From: Symbiodinium natans
Lineage: Eukaryota > Sar > Dinophyceae > Suessiales > Symbiodiniaceae
NCBI GenBank assembly: GCA_905221605.1
Contig: CAJNDS010002256.1
Location: 260,571-324,570 of the forward strand
Direction of reading: 5' to 3'
DNA length: 64,000 nt
Part shown: piece after piece, positions 42,102 through 55,440 of the stretch
Numbering within the stretch: position 1 is the stretch's first letter
Layout of the letters: each line of letters begins with the position of its first letter
Made by a program: the position numbers and the translations under genes
The notes under the pieces: generated by a model
The model's database searches: none
The model's input: only the letters and a program-made list of their open reading frames with translations
Told to the model about the DNA's origin: nothing

Positions 42102-45100
42102 TACGAGCTCCATAGCCGGACTTGTGGCATTGGATCGTGTCCCTGCAGACAAGTAAGGCGCGGGCAGATCGCACACTGGAGTGCCCATCCTGATATAGCA
42201 GCTTGCAGTGAGTCCTGCCTCGACATGATTGCCTCGCTTGTGTGCCCTTTGACAACACATCCCCGGACTCGTCAGTGCCACTTTGTAACTTGCAGGTCTG
42301 ATCGAGACCCTTGAAGTTGTTGCAGAACTTTGGTCCAAGACATGTTGTGGAATCAGACCTCAGCCCGACTGACTGTTCAGTCCCAAGGCAAGCCAGCATC
42401 CGAAAGCCTGAGCTTGTCCGCGGAGAATTAGCAGGACTATTGAAGATGCACACTTGGGACACCGGACACCCCTCCATGCAGTTGTTGAAAGGATGGTGTC
42501 ACAATGTGTGACATGTGCGAAGTTTCTGCCAGGACCCGTGGAGTGCACGGAGAGCTCCGGGCTTCCGCCTTGTTGCAGCGGGACTGTGATCAGGATTGGG
42601 GGCTGGTGACATCGTGTGACATCTGATGACTGGCGCCTGATGCTTCCCGCTACATATGAGGTTCATTTTCGCCGCTGACCCGCTGTCCGAGGCGTCAGAT
42701 GAGTTTTGGCAAGGATGCACAAGCGTAGCATGAGAAGCAGCCATTCTTGCATCGGAGCTGCGCTGCGACAAACATCTCCACCATCTGTCCAGGGATGGAC
42801 GTCTGGATCGTTCTTCCAGGCGCAAACTCTGCGCGGTCTGCTGGTCGAGAGCCTCAGAACTTTGATCCGCACACAAAGTCGCGGACTCCAACCCAGCCTT
42901 ATACTCCATCATTTTGCCAAGCAGTGCCAAGCCTGGCACCAGGATGCATGAACCGTGTCAAAGAGCAAGCCGAACAAGTTGAGTCCAAGCCTAAGCCCCC
43001 GCATATTTCAACGATGACCTGACCTGAGGCCTCAGCCCTGCAGGTACTTCAAGGAGCGTCTTCGTCATGGACCCCACAGGCCGGTGGGGAATTAAGACGT
43101 CTGTGTACTCTGGGAAACCTCCAAGTTCCTGCGCCAAGCAGCAGGAGTGCATAGCATGAGCAGAAGCGCGTAATTAAAGCAACCACAACTTTCCTCACAG
43201 AGATACCGCAGACGCTGACAGGTATTGAGCCTCTTCGGCGAGAGTTCTGGCGTGTTCTGCGCTGCGCCACTTCCTGAGTGGGTGCTGCTCGTGGCAGCAA
43301 TGGACAAGCTCTGTCTGCTCGCCACGTGCATTCAAATTCAAGTTGCAGAAGTTTTGATTCCCAACAGCAATTTTCTCTCTTGAGCCTCTGAAGGTTCCCA
43401 AAGTGTATGCCTCATGATGTACCGGTATAGGGCCAGTGACCAGTTTATCGCTGCCCTATTCTGCGACCTTAATCCAGAAAGTTCTGATAAGGGTTGAAGT
43501 TCAAGAACTGGCCTTGAGCCTCAGCTCAACAACCGTGTGGCTTCAATCCCTAAAGGCCAACCAAAGAGCTGAGGCAGGGGGCAGAGACCAGCTGCTTCGT
43601 GCCGGCTTGGGGCCGGGGCCCTGGAAGTGCCTACAGCTTCAAGGGATTCTAAAGGGATTATAGGGCTGAGGATTCAAAAGGGATTAGGGTTTAGGTTCGA
43701 AGATGGGGCAAGGCCCTCCCCCCCCCCCAAAGGTTCTCCCTTGCTGGGCTGCGTGAGCAGCCCGAGTGCACAAGGAACATCGCACGGTCAAGTATCGCAA
43801 GATCTGAGTACTCCTGGGGCCGGGACCAAACACTCCTGTTTGTTTTTGAGTTCAACTTCTGGCTCGTACAGCCTGAGCCGACAAGACAGTACTGTTTCTC
43901 ATGCCAGCTCTGCACATGAATCCCAGGGTCGTATACGAGTACACTTCAATCTTCACAACCTTACAAGACATTCAAACACACAGGCCGTGGATTGTAAAAT
44001 GAAAGGCTGGATTTCCATGCGAGAGGCTCAGGATTGTAGATAGTCGCTGCGCTCGTTGGGGTCAAAATTGCGCTCTTGGCACGGAGTTCTTGAGTACTTG
44101 CGAATGCGAATAGCATGCCTTGGATCTCGTGGAGGGTCCCAAATCGCGACTCTTGCCTAGGTAGGTCCCGAGCACGTTCCGTACTCGAAATCATGCTCAG
44201 CCTAGGTCGCTCGCTCTTTTTAAGGCTTGCCTAGCTCTGCACCGCGAAAACTTGGCAGCCGCATGAATTCCTGAATTTTGGACTTGCACTTCGTGCGTCC
44301 AGTATTCGCGGACTTGCATTTTCGCCTCGGTCCCGTGCGCATTCTTTCCTCGTCAGGTGCCGACTGTCGTTTTGGCTTGTTTGGAGTTCCTTACACTGTT
44401 AGGGGCCCTATGCTGGCATACCTGGTAACTTCCCCTAAGAGCGTGCCAACACTGAGGGGTTCCAATGATTGCCGGAGGCATGAGCCTAATAGCATGGTGA
44501 GGTTATGCCTGGCACTTTGAGCGTTGCCAGTGCAAAGACACGACCACGAGAATGATCTCAGGCTTTCCTGAGGAGGCCAAGAGACAGTTGGAGATGTTGG
44601 CGGCGAGGCCTCTTTGACTCCGTACCGAGCGGCTTGCCGGGGATGGCGCGAGGGTGTGAACTGGATGAACCCAAAACTCTTCAGGGCTTCCTTCCATGCA
44701 AATTCAATAGTGGACCGGATTGGCAAGTTGAGGTGCTACGGGCGTTTGAGGCAGGTTAGATGTCGGGAGCATGCACTCAAAAGGTCTCAAAAGCCTCGTA
44801 ATGTTCAAAATTCCTGATCTCGATTCCCAAAGCCCAGTCACCCCGTTGCAGGAATGGCTGCTCCGAGAGGGTGTCCATTGCTCCCTTGAGCAAGGTGTGT
44901 CAGCTCCGATGACCTAGGACGTGCGCCAACACTCAAGCACACCAGCCAAGTAAGACCAGGAGCCCAATCTGAACGAGCTTGGTGGGCAATCGCGAGGAGC
45001 TTAGTTGGGCACCATGGCAAAACCCGCAAAGTTTCCTGGGTGGCCCAACCTGCCGGTCAACGGGTTCGTAGCATAGCCTCTTGCGGCTGTTATCGGCAGT

Positions 45101-45587
45101 CAAGCACGGGGTGACGGGCATCTACAGCCAAGGTGCGCGAGGAACTAGAGGATGTATCAATTTATCACACATGTTCAAGCTACAGCATCGCCCAGGTGCC
45201 ATGGCAAGTTCGACATTGTTTTGCCGGCATGTGCTTTGCTGTTGAGTCCGGGGTTCCTCCATATCCAAGAGCCGAATTCGATGTTTAACTTTTGCGGCTC
45301 CAACTTGTTTTGTTGGAAGAAGCCGAACATTGTGTCCGATGCTATCGCGCAAATAGCGGCAGCATATTGCGGCAGATTTTGTTGGCAAATCGGCGCGGGC
45401 GAGTCTACGTGAGCCTGATTTCAGGAGAGAATCTGTCGATGCGTTCCATGCGGCATCGAAGCTGTCAGATTTAAAGTGCATTTGAAGAGAACACGTTCGG
45501 GGGCAGATGTGTCTTCAAGACAAACCTATGGGCCGCATGGGCTATAGCGACTTTTGGTTTCTTGGGACACAGCATGTCCGATGAAAC

Positions 45588-45690
45588 TTGGGATGTTCCC
45601 TTATACTATTAGTCCTTATGAATAGGGATTATAGAACCCCCTATTGTAATCCTTATTACGGACTGTTTGTATAAGGGGGAACCATCCCAC
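45588..45690. mobile_element. foldback MITE, family A copy 4
   Basis: The left TTGGGATGTTCCCTTATAC and right GTATAAGGGGGAACCATCCC pair. The inner arms AGTCCTTATGAATAGGG and CCTTATTACGGACT also pair. Flanking 8-mers match poorly. Confidence 0.85.
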
Positions 45691-46091
45691 CAATGCAAGC
45701 CAGGTTACTCTCGAGCCGCCTGCGCTCGCACGGGCCTTGAAGCTACATTCATGGAATGTGGATTCTGGTTCTTCTCTTAACGCTTAACACTTGAGGGTCA
45801 AGGAGCTGTGCAACAATTGAGGGTGAAGGCGGCTCGAGAAGGCAATTGCGGGAAACGCATACCTTGTGCTGCTGCGATCAGGACTCTTCATCCCCATCCG
45901 TGTTTATCTTACCAAATCTGGCATGCTGTCTGAAGATTGCCGTATGGGTAGTTTATGGTAGCTTCTTTTCTCGCGGCAGCCTGAGCAGGCGGTCGCAGAG
46001 TGTCTAGCTTTCGTCGTGACGAAGTTCTTCTCGCATGTTTTCGCCGCTTCTCAGGGCCCCTTTAGGATGCCTCATGGGTGAGAGAGATTTT

Positions 46092-46176
46092 CGGGTTTAC
46101 GAGAATAGGGGTCCCTTAATGTAGACCCCAAATAGTAGGTTTTCCAAATTAGGGAAAGGTACCCCTAGTTTACTCT
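46092..46176. mobile_element. family D foldback element
   Basis: CGGGTTTACGAGAATAGGGG at the left pairs with GGTACCCCTAGTTTACTC at the right. It contains the shared core GACCCCAAATAGTAGG. Confidence 0.65.
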
Positions 46177-46566
46177 TTAAGCACCTATCAGGCCCCAACC
46201 TACGGCAGCGTGGAGGAGGGGGCCAGGCTGTCCGCAAGCCCAGAGAGACTGCGTGTCTGCAATCGGCTTATCTTCAGGCGTTTAGGATCTTTAGGGGCTT
46301 GGGGCCTTTTGAAAGTCTATAAAACTTCTATAAACATCTCAAGAGAAACTGTGTGTGGGTTCCTTGTTTGCCTGATGGCTTTAGGTACACGGCGTGGACG
46401 GCACTTGCCGCGTCTGTCACCAAACCTGGAGGACCTACCCAAAGTGTGATGGAAGTGCATGCAATGTGGACGTCTGAGCTGCGCAAGAATAAGGGGAAAT
46501 GTGAAGAAAGCTAGTCTTCGAGGGCTAGCGGATTTACTTACCCAAAGCGATAGCTACCAGGTGTGT

Positions 46567-46603
46567 GTGGGGGGGGGGGGTTTGAGGGTGGGGGGGGGGT
46601 ACC
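46567..46603 (+). repeat. GT and G tracts
   Basis: GTGTGTGTGG leads into a run of ten G, with another G-run at 46590. The flanking 46,200-48,600 region holds only open frames of chance length. Confidence 0.8.
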
Positions 46604-48645
46604 ACGAAGGCTTATTTCGAGGGATTCCTGTGATGCTCTGTGCACTCCAGAGATTGTGGGTATCTCTGTGTTGTCACTCTGCGGGTTCTCCAGAAATCCT
46701 CGGCGGGATCCTCTGGGATTCTCTGCGGAGACTCCTGCCGTGGGGAATCCTAAGCTGTCCGGTGCGCTCGAATCGGCCAAGGAGCACCAGAAAACGCCAT
46801 CCTTCAACCAGGATCATACACCCGAAGCTTGAATCTGAGCCCATGCTCGGTTGTTGGTCTGGGCGTGCAGGAACACTGACCTACTTTGGCCTACACAGGG
46901 CGCAACTCAATGTGGCTTCTCGACACACCCCGGAATCCCTGCACTAGCTTCGTCCCAGTCCCTCACCACCAAGTCTTTCCGCGACGGAATCTTTCAGTCC
47001 CACGGCTCTACCTCTTCATTGCAGTTCAGAGTTTACCCGAAAACCTGACACATGTCATGGTTTGCTCAGGCTGCCACGCTGTGGCTGTGTGTACCATCTT
47101 GGGGCGGTGTCTCAGGACTTCTTGTCGTCTCCTGCCGCAGTCGGACCATGTCAGCAGTGAGGCCGCCGGTTGAAGGATGTTCTGGGAGTATAGGTGCTCA
47201 CGCAGATATCTCCAGGTTGATCCGGAGCATCAACCTGGCAGTCTGGTCCGCGTCTCAGCTTTCAGTGATTTTGAAGTCCCGTCAGCCTTAGCCTTTTACC
47301 CTCGGGCGAAATTCGGGTGAAGGTCCGTGGGACTTCGTGCGAGATTGGTACACCGTGGCCGCCTCAATTGACCTTTGTTGGTGGCTTGTCCGATTCTCCG
47401 ATTTTCTCAGCCTCACTCAGCAACCAGAAAGAGGAGTAGAGGCAGAAAAAGGACAAATAAGAAACGAGAGTGGCAGGCAGCAGAGATCAGCGGCGCAACG
47501 AGTGTTGCCGCAGTGTGCAGATTTTGGGGAGCTAACTGCAGTTCCACAATGGCCGCAGCCTGGCTTACAGGTTTTCGAGTGAAACAGGTGGCAGCTCAAA
47601 GCCCAAGAGTAAATGGCTCCGGCAACGACGTCGGTGGGGGCTCCCCGACTCGAGCCCTTTGAGAAAGACAGGAAAGACCACACCAAGGAATATTCGCCTC
47701 GACAATCGATGGTTGGGTGACTACCCTTCAAGATCTCCTGAAGAGTCACCGACGAGCAGCACTTGGGCTCTAAGCCCGGCAGAAGAAGAATGAGGGGATG
47801 CCGCTAATGCCTAGCCCGTCCGAGAGTGAAACGCCAAACTAAGTCCTATCGGCCTCTTCCGATTTTTTGAGGCTCAACCCATGCCGGCCTCGACAGCCCG
47901 ATCCACTTCGTGCTTTGCTCAGGCTGATCGCAGCAATCGTTCGAAACTTGCGGGAGTTTAATTTATGCAAGCTCCACCACACCATCCTGCCTCTGCAAGG
48001 ACAAGTCCCCCGGCTTAGTCAGGTTCTTAAGAAGAAGTACATCTCGACTAGTGAGGGTCCTCACAGGTCGGCGATTGTTGGGGTGGGGGAGGTGGGAAGT
48101 GAGGGCAACATGACCAATGAGTACGGTATGTAGTGAGTCAATGTCCTCGTGACAGAAGTGTCTCAAGTCTCAAGCCCAGTGGGAAGCGTGCCCCTTAAAC
48201 AGATGTTCTGCTCGCATTTGGTTCCCAATGGGCAGCTCTAAGGCCCTGCAAGATACGAGCCAGCTCCAGACGGTTGGCCTCCGGATCTTACCAGGCCAGC
48301 CCTTGTGCCAGTTGCTCCCACATGTGAGTAGAGTATGGCAGCACTCAGTCGCTGAAGATCGGCTCAAGAATTGCGCACTGATTTCTTGATGCGTGCATGA
48401 ACATGTGACAACGGCAAGCAAACCAGGCGATGCATGCAGTAGCATGCTTCGACCTTCGACGCACACTCCTGTTTGTAGGTGCTGGAATGAGACGAGCCCA
48501 GTAAAGAAATCAGTGGAAAAGAGCGGCATGCTGCTGCGTGAGATGTCCTGCATTGTAGGAACGGAAGGAGCTTCAGGTAGGTGTGGGCCGCACAGTGCCC
48601 CCGAGGTGTGGTGTCGCCAAACCACCCCGCCCCCCCCCTTTTCCC

Positions 48646-48670
48646 GGTGCTCGATTGGTAATCGAGCACC
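48646..48670. repeat. perfect short hairpin
   Basis: GGTGCTCGAT, loop TGGTA, ATCGAGCACC: a 10-bp perfect stem with a 5-base loop, just after a C-run. Confidence 0.9.
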
Positions 48671-50035
48671 GTCCACACGTCTGCGCGGGTTGAACAAAAA
48701 GGCCGCAAGCCTTTAAGCCTTAAGCCCTGAATTTTCTCTCCCTTTTTGGGCTGATGCCAATGCCTGAAGTTTTTTGGCCCTTCAAGTCTTTGAAGACTGT
48801 AAGACTGCAGCTGATTTAAATGCGAAAAACCCCCAGAAACATGTGACAAAAGCGGGTGGCTCGAATAAACCGAGAGCAACAGTACTGAAAGGGCTGTGCC
48901 AAAGGCAGGCAGCACTCTTGCGGGCGCAGGAATTGCAGTCGCAGAGCTTCAGGGCTTCCAGACAGAAGGTGTTAAATATCACGCTTGCCTTGCAGCTTGG
49001 CTCAGGTTTCACCCCTTCCTGCTGGGCCCTTTAAGACAACATATCATATAGCATGTGACTGAACTACAGTGAGGCTTGGCGGCGCCGCAGGAATAACCTC
49101 ATCAGTCGACGATTTGACGGACAAAGGGCTTAGAGTATGTCTAGCGTGTTGTTCTGAAGTCTTCTGAAGACCCTATAGAACCTAACAAATGGCTGCCCAG
49201 GAGGCATGCTCGCAAGGGCTACGTAGCCGCATTCCCTCGACTAGCTGACCGATCTCCCGTTGCCCCTATTGCATCTTTTTACATGTGCATGACCAGTGCA
49301 TGACGCCACCTCTTCCGAGCATCCGTGAAGCTCGGTGCGAGGCCTGTGCGTGACATCAGCATCATTTCCTGAAGAGTTGTACTTGAGCTGCAGCGCTTGT
49401 ACTAGCTGTTGTTATGTGACCTGCGAATTTGGTGCCGTCCAGTATTCAGAATCTCGGGGCTGATTGTCTCTCACCCAATATCAAATGTGCTGGCCAGGAG
49501 GCCTTGGCCATAGCATCGCGACAACCGCTGCTTGGCAGGGCTGCACATGAATCCTTGGACACGGCACGCGGCACTCGCCTGTTCGGGGCGTCCGGGGTCA
49601 GATCAAATCCATGCGCATCACCTGCTCTTTAGCTGTGTGGCCAGAAAGCGGGAGCTCAACTTAACGTTCAAAGTTCGACATGGCAAGAACCTGCTGTTGT
49701 GGAGTCACACCAGTTCCACAAGGAACTCAAGATGGTACTGTGAAGGGTAGAAATTTCAGTGGATCATGGATATGACTAGCTCGGCCCTGTCACGCCCAGA
49801 TTGGCTAAAGCCGGCACACAGGAGGAATGCTGAGCAATTCGGGCACCAAGCTCACAGGGACATTCGGCTGCACCTTCGGCACCCCATACTGGCAAATCTA
49901 AGGATCTTTGCAAAGTTGAAGCGGCTGCCAACATGGCAGTCGAGGTTGTCGAACCCAGCGCTGAAGCTTCAGGCCGGAGGGTGGCAGGGTTTTGGGCCAG
50001 CCCTCAAGTGCCTAGAAGACAAGATGCCCCACATG

Positions 50036-50148
50036 TTGGGATGATCCCCCTTAAACTCTTAAACTAACAGTCCTTAATAATTATGAAAATGGGGGGGGGG
50101 TACTATAATCCCGAGCAAGGACTGTTAGTATAAGGGGGAACATCCCAA
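50036..50148. mobile_element. foldback MITE, family A copy 5
   Basis: Left TTGGGATGATCCCCCTTAAA, right TAAGGGGGAACATCCCAA, with ACAGTCCTTAATAAT against AAGGACTGT inside. The flanking 8-mers CCCACATG and CCCACCTT agree at 6 of 8 positions, consistent with a worn target duplication. Confidence 0.88.
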
Positions 50149-51012
50149 CCCACCTTGGCAACCACACATGACGTTCATGGCTGTACCAGGAGGGCACGGA
50201 ACTGCACCGAGGTGCTGGCAGGGAAGCAGTGCAGGACGAGAGCCTCAACGAAGACAGCAATAGCCTCGCTCTGAGAAAGTCTTCGTCATACGGCTTCTGT
50301 GCAAGCCTGCTGCGCCGGTCATGACAGCTGCCTGTTATGAAGGGAGCTCATCGTCTTGCGGGCGGAAGTAGCAGAAGTCGCTCCACTCTGGAAAGCGCTG
50401 CGACCTCGACAGAGGTTCGGACCCAGTGAATCCGAGCAGCCCCACGTCCCCCTCTGTGAGGAAGACGCTTCTCGGGATGCATATGAAGGAAGGGGACAGT
50501 TTTGTAAAACAAGGTGTTGGTAGCGCCTTCCTTATCTGCGCCTGGAAGGCATTGGACATCTTCCTCAGGTTGTCCAAGCCCTGTGGCTTGTGTGCTCTGA
50601 GCAGCCGACACCCCCAAGTGCTCACGTATCACAAAGCCGAAAGGCTACCATGTATCAAAAAAACACCTATCCCAGAACCGGTAAGGCCTGCGTAGGCATT
50701 TTGCAGTGTAAAGAGCCCGATAGAGGCCGAACGCTTCCTAGGCTTCCACAGTTTACTCACGACACCCCTCGGAATAGGACTTTGCAGCTGGGCCTGCTGA
50801 TGCCACCTTGCAACGAGCCGCTGTCCTTCCAACGCCAGCACATCCTAAGGCTGTCCCGCTCGCCCACCTCACGCCGTTTGCAGAGGTCGAGCACAAGAGG
50901 CAGCATGACAAAATTGGCAGCTGATCAGTTTAGATCCGTACGGTTCCCGTGTGGTGAGCTGGTTTGCGACTGCTGACTCTGCAGAGGACATGCACAGAAT
51001 TGTGCAGAGCAC

Positions 51013-51080
51013 AGGATGTTCCCCCTGTACCCCCTATAATCCCCATTAAGGAGCTGTTGGTTTCAGGGGGGAGCATCCAA
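51013..51080. mobile_element. foldback MITE, family A copy 6 (decayed)
   Basis: GGATGTTCCCCCTGTACC at the left and CAGGGGGGAGCATCC at the right, with CCATTAAGGAGCTGTT inside. Confidence 0.65.
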
Positions 51081-51893
51081 CTTCCGGAAGAGTTGAGAGC
51101 CACTGCGAGGTTCCCGCACCTTCGGTCACTCCAAGAGCCTTCCGCTCTCCCCCAAGAACGTGGGCAGGCCCTGAAGCAATTTCCTGGCGTTTCCTGGCAT
51201 TTCTTGGGCTTAAGGTCGACAAGGTCAATAAGGCTTCTGGTTCAGCAGTGGATGCAGAGCGCTTGGTGCAGATGCATTCAAGGCTGTAGGTCTAAGTCGG
51301 GCCCTTCGCTGCCGGACACGGCCCCACACGCTCCAATTGCTGGGAGGCTGCAGCAGTCTGAGGTGGAGGACCTGCAACCTCTCTTTTGTTGTGGGCGGGT
51401 GCACGCCCGAGCCTTCGAACTAAGGGATGCTTCCCGAGTATCACGGATGAAGAAGTACCTGGTGGGTAATCAATCATGGAACCCCGAAACCTTGTGGTGG
51501 TTGTCTGCGGGTGCGGGGTGCAGGAGCTCGCTTCCGGGCTGAAGGCGGAGGAGTTTGAACAACTCATGGGGACGCAGCGCCAAAGCAGCAAACAGCAAAC
51601 ATGACGGCACAGCAAGTTCCTCCAGCAATTGCAGGAATTGCTGTAGTCACTGTAGTGACCCCTGCATTGATCAGCGGCGTTGAGGTCGTCTTCTGGGATT
51701 CTGGCGGACTTCATCGAACGGGAGAAGGCAGAAATTGATGGCAGTGGGGGTCATCTCTCTCTTTGTGGATTCGGTCATGTTTTCGGGGATTACTCCGAAG
51801 CTGTGCTCAGGCCAAAGATGGGCACCGGAGTAAGAGGCTGACCAATGAGAGGCGCGGCTTTTGGCAACATGTTCGTGAGATCTTGGGGACATG

Positions 51894-52010
51894 TGGGGGT
51901 TTACGATAATAAGGGGCCCTTAACATAGACCCCCAAATAGACCTGTCAAATAGTAGGATCCCTTCATAATCAGGACCCTAAGCCGGTACCCCGAAGATCG
52001 TCAACCCCCA
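51894..52010. mobile_element. family D foldback element, best copy
   Basis: The terminal inverted repeats TGGGGGTTTACGATAATAAG and GATCGTCAACCCCCA are clear over about 22 bp. The 117-bp element has no coding capacity. Flanking bases show no duplication. Confidence 0.85.
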
Positions 52011-53335
52011 ATACTTGGTGGCATGACAGGTTTTGTCATCTTCAGCCAAGCTCAGAATCGGAACGATGCGCCTAAAAGCAAGCAGCGCGTGGCAGGTGGC
52101 TCTTCTACTTCCTCGCGAGCAAGCCCAAACTGTTTGTGGGCAGCGCTGCTGATAACGTCGCCTGGACTGTCTTCTGATTCTCTCTTAAAGGCCAAAAAAA
52201 TCGGAGGCATCTTTACAAAGACCTACTTGTACCTAGCAATCTAGGGTAGGTCCACAGTTGCATCGGGGCTCATTCGGCTTCAGTTGGCCCCTGAGCACGC
52301 AAGACCTCAGACCGTCGCTGCTAGGCTTCAAAACAGGCGCAAGTAGAGCTTTCTACGTCCCAGACCGTCTGCTCGCAGACAAAAACACCTCAAGTTTCAA
52401 AGGTCCGAACCACTTGAAGTGGTCAAACTTGCTTCAGCAAGCAGAAGTTGCCGTTGGGCTTTGATCCTGAAGCGGTGCGCCCCCGCTGACATAGGAGCAT
52501 GACTTGCTAGGTTTCGCAGTGCGACGGCAGACACCAATCTTGCAGAGCCAGGAGTGGTTTTGTGACGATGCCGTCATCTGACGAGTCTGACAGATTCGGT
52601 TCTTCGTGCTGGTATGCTTGCCTAGGCGATGCGTCTTTGAAAAGCGATCTTCAAAGCGAAGCAGAAATTGCTTGATATGGGAAGCCGGGGCGCTAATGCC
52701 CAAGCATGCCCAAGCGATATCCTTCAGTTCCCTTGACCTCTTCGGTTTCCAGGCTAGCCCCCTTAAAGCTGGACAAGCTTCTAACCACCGAGCAACTCGA
52801 AACGGGAAACTTGACCCAAGATGCAATGCCTTGTTGTCTGAGGCTCGGGGCGTGCTGCTACGGGAGCAGCTGGAGTGTGACTTGGCTTGCAAAGAGTAAA
52901 GAGGCATACATTCTGGAAAGGCGCGCGCCAGGAACGCGAAAGTTGCAATCGCCGACCGGGCTTCTCAACACTGTTGGCACGGGCTTTGTCACGAGGTCAC
53001 GAGGTGCACAGTATCGGGTTTGAGTGGTGAGGGGGCGGCAGGGATGGCAACTGTCCTGCAGATCCTGCTGTGTTGAGACTTGTTTCGGGTTTTACTCGTT
53101 TGCTTCAGCTTCCAATGCCCCCTCGGATCTCACAAGTGGGCTACATCGAGGATCGCGCATTGTAGGCACAATCGTCGGGGATGATTTGTGTTTGGAGCCT
53201 GACACTTTCGGATCTGGGAAGTCTCATTGATGTCTGTTCATTCTTAGGTGACCTGATGGCTAGCATTGTCGCGGACTAAGCTGGAAAGGGTTCTGAGAGA
53301 GGCTCAGTGTCTATTTCTCATGAACCTGAGGGGCA

Positions 53336-55048
53336 ATGGCGTTCAAGTCAGCAGTAGCGCCCCAAACTCTGACCATCAATCATCCATGTGGTCCTCACAA
53401 CATCAAGGTGGCTGAGCGCAAGCGGGACACGGCTTTTCTGTGCTTTTTGTCGGGGAAGGTTTTCACCTAGTTCGGGCCTTGCGATCCAGTGCTTGAGTAG
53501 TGTGTTTCGTGTTGACTCTGAGGACTCGGCGCGTAGTTTGCCCCAAGCCAACTTGTTTGCGGCCACCGGGGGGCCGTTTGGCATGGGGCCAAACGTTTTG
53601 GTATGAAGTAATGCTCATATTTCATATCCCCCAATCCCACACCTGAGCTACTAGAACCTTGATAGCCGGGGCTCGCGCTTGGTGCTGCACTGCAGTATAG
53701 TTGCATGTTTGAACCCGTCGTCCGAGGTGTTGCGTGTGCGTCCATACTGGTTAATTTGCCCCCATGCATCTTGCTTGCTTTTATCTCTTACTGAGGGAAG
53801 CCGCAATGGAGATCCTTATGGTCTTAAACCAATGTCCAGCGGCATGTGTCTTATTCTTTACTGCGCCCACCAGTTGCTCGTGACCATATCTCCATCCTCG
53901 TCCAACACGGCGCCCGGTTTTGTCCAGGAGGGCGTGATGCGGGCAACTGGGCTCCGGGAGTTCCTGTCCCAGGCAGCCCGAAGATGTCTGATGTCTGAGG
54001 GTTGGGGTTCGCAAAGGGTGGTGATGCAGATTCCCGGGCGGCTGTTGCGTGGGGATTGCTGGGCATCTTCCCTATGCTCCTTGAGATTCCCGCGAAGGAC
54101 AAGCGCTTACCAGCAGCAGTAAGTTTCCAGCATGCTGCGACTCAAGGATTCAGTTCGAGGTAGGCTCTTTCCCCGAACCACAGCCGGCAAACGAAGAGTT
54201 TTGGCAACATGGCTAAACGAATTCTGCGACTTCCTCAAGATGCCCCGGAGGCGAAGAACGTCTTGTCCATGAAGCGGACGCTAGCGTGCAGATCTCAGAA
54301 TCTGGAGGTAGGCGGTCATCAAGATTCATCAAGGCCTATAGGTCATAGATAATTACATATAAATAAAATACAAAAATAAGTATAAGTATAAATATAAATA
54401 TAAAATCAAATATATAACGAAATAAACAAATATAAAATAAATAAATAAATATATATATATATATATACACATATTTTTTGTTGTTGAGGCCAAACCTGCA
54501 AGGTGCTGGTGGGCATGACATTGTCTCGACTTGACAGCGGCTACAACAGTCCTGGAAGCACCTCATCCTCAGGTCGATTGCAGCGCAGGTCTCCAACTGG
54601 GAGATGAACATCAAGATGCTCGAGTGGGGCTACAAGGTTGGGGCTTAGACGTTCATCGGACCATGGATCAGGTGAAGTGGGTTGACTTGTTGACTTGAGG
54701 TTTTGCTTGTTCGCTGCAGCCACTTCTCTAGCTCCACGACTCCACCCCTTGCGGTTTTGCGAGGTGTCAGGGATGCTTTGCGACCTATAGGTGGCTCCAC
54801 CAACTGACAGGAGGAGGACGACGTTGTGCTAAGCCGGCTGCATGACCGACGCCTGCGGAATGAAGGCTTCTGGAGCCACTTCCCTAGAGCTATCAGCTTT
54901 GAAATTACAGAAACTTGAGACAGCCATACGCTTTGGGGGCTGCTGAGGCTTGTATCATGACCGCGCGCGAAATGACCGGCCGGCCAAAGACTTCGCAGAT
55001 CCAGATGAGGAGCCAGAGCCGCTTGAGCTCGGCTGCTGCCTCATCTGA
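53336..55048 (+). CDS. split gene, unknown function, possible C-terminal prenylation box
   Basis: I do not recognise the family. Candidate exons: 53336-53458 (ATG start, MAFKSAVAPQTLTINHPCG), 53928-about 54000 (RATGLREFLSQAARRC), 54017-54118 (AVAWGLLGIFPMLLEIPAKD, then GTAAGT), 54164-54307 (KRILRLPQDAPEAKNVLSMK), 54538-54636 (HLILRSIAAQVSNWEMNIKM), 54811-54895 (LSRLHDRRLRNEGFWSHFP) and 54948-55048 (FADPDEEPEPLELGCCLI, TGA). Most junctions are phase 0 GT-AG. The last is GC-AG with GCTT repeated at both ends and only 52 nt. The exons after 54164 are the best supported; the join of exons two and three is unresolved. An end in CCLI fits a CaaX-type lipid-attachment box, which would place the protein at a membrane. 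The intron 54308-54537 holds AT-rich simple sequence. Confidence 0.45.
54346..54480. repeat. AT-rich simple sequence in an intron
   Basis: (ATAA)n, (TATAAA)n and (AT)n blocks, almost free of G and C. A - strand frame through it is a repeat artefact. Confidence 0.95.
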
Positions 55049-55282
55049 CTTCTACCCACATGTTTGTTGCGTGAGTGAAGGGGTTGCGTGTCACCTCCAG
55101 TTTGCCTGCCATTGATCTCGGACCTTGTGAGTGCGAATTTCCCACTGGCCTTTGCTTGAACATGCTGCTTCAGCGCATCCCTCTTTGCGAAAGACTGAGG
55201 AAACGACCATGCCAAGAAGGACACATTTCAGATGCTCGGCCAAAATGAGGAGGGGCAGGGATCTCTCAGTCCAATAAATTGG

Positions 55283-55440
55283 GCAGGCTAGCCATTATAA
55301 TGTTTATTGCCATGAGAACATATTATGATGAGTTTTTTTATTATTAGTATTTATTCCTATTGATATTACTAGTACTGTTCCTATTACTATTACCATTCCT
55401 ATTCCTATGAAGATTACAATTACTATGACCATCATTAGGT
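55283..55440. repeat. AT-rich (ATTACT/ATTCCT)n degenerate repeat
   Basis: Variants of ATTACT and ATTCCT in tandem. Beyond it, 55,450-57,180 holds only open frames of chance length. Confidence 0.8.

Noticed and set aside
54336-54614. - strand frame rich in Ile, Phe and Tyr
   Set aside because: It is a translation of AT-rich simple sequence inside an intron.
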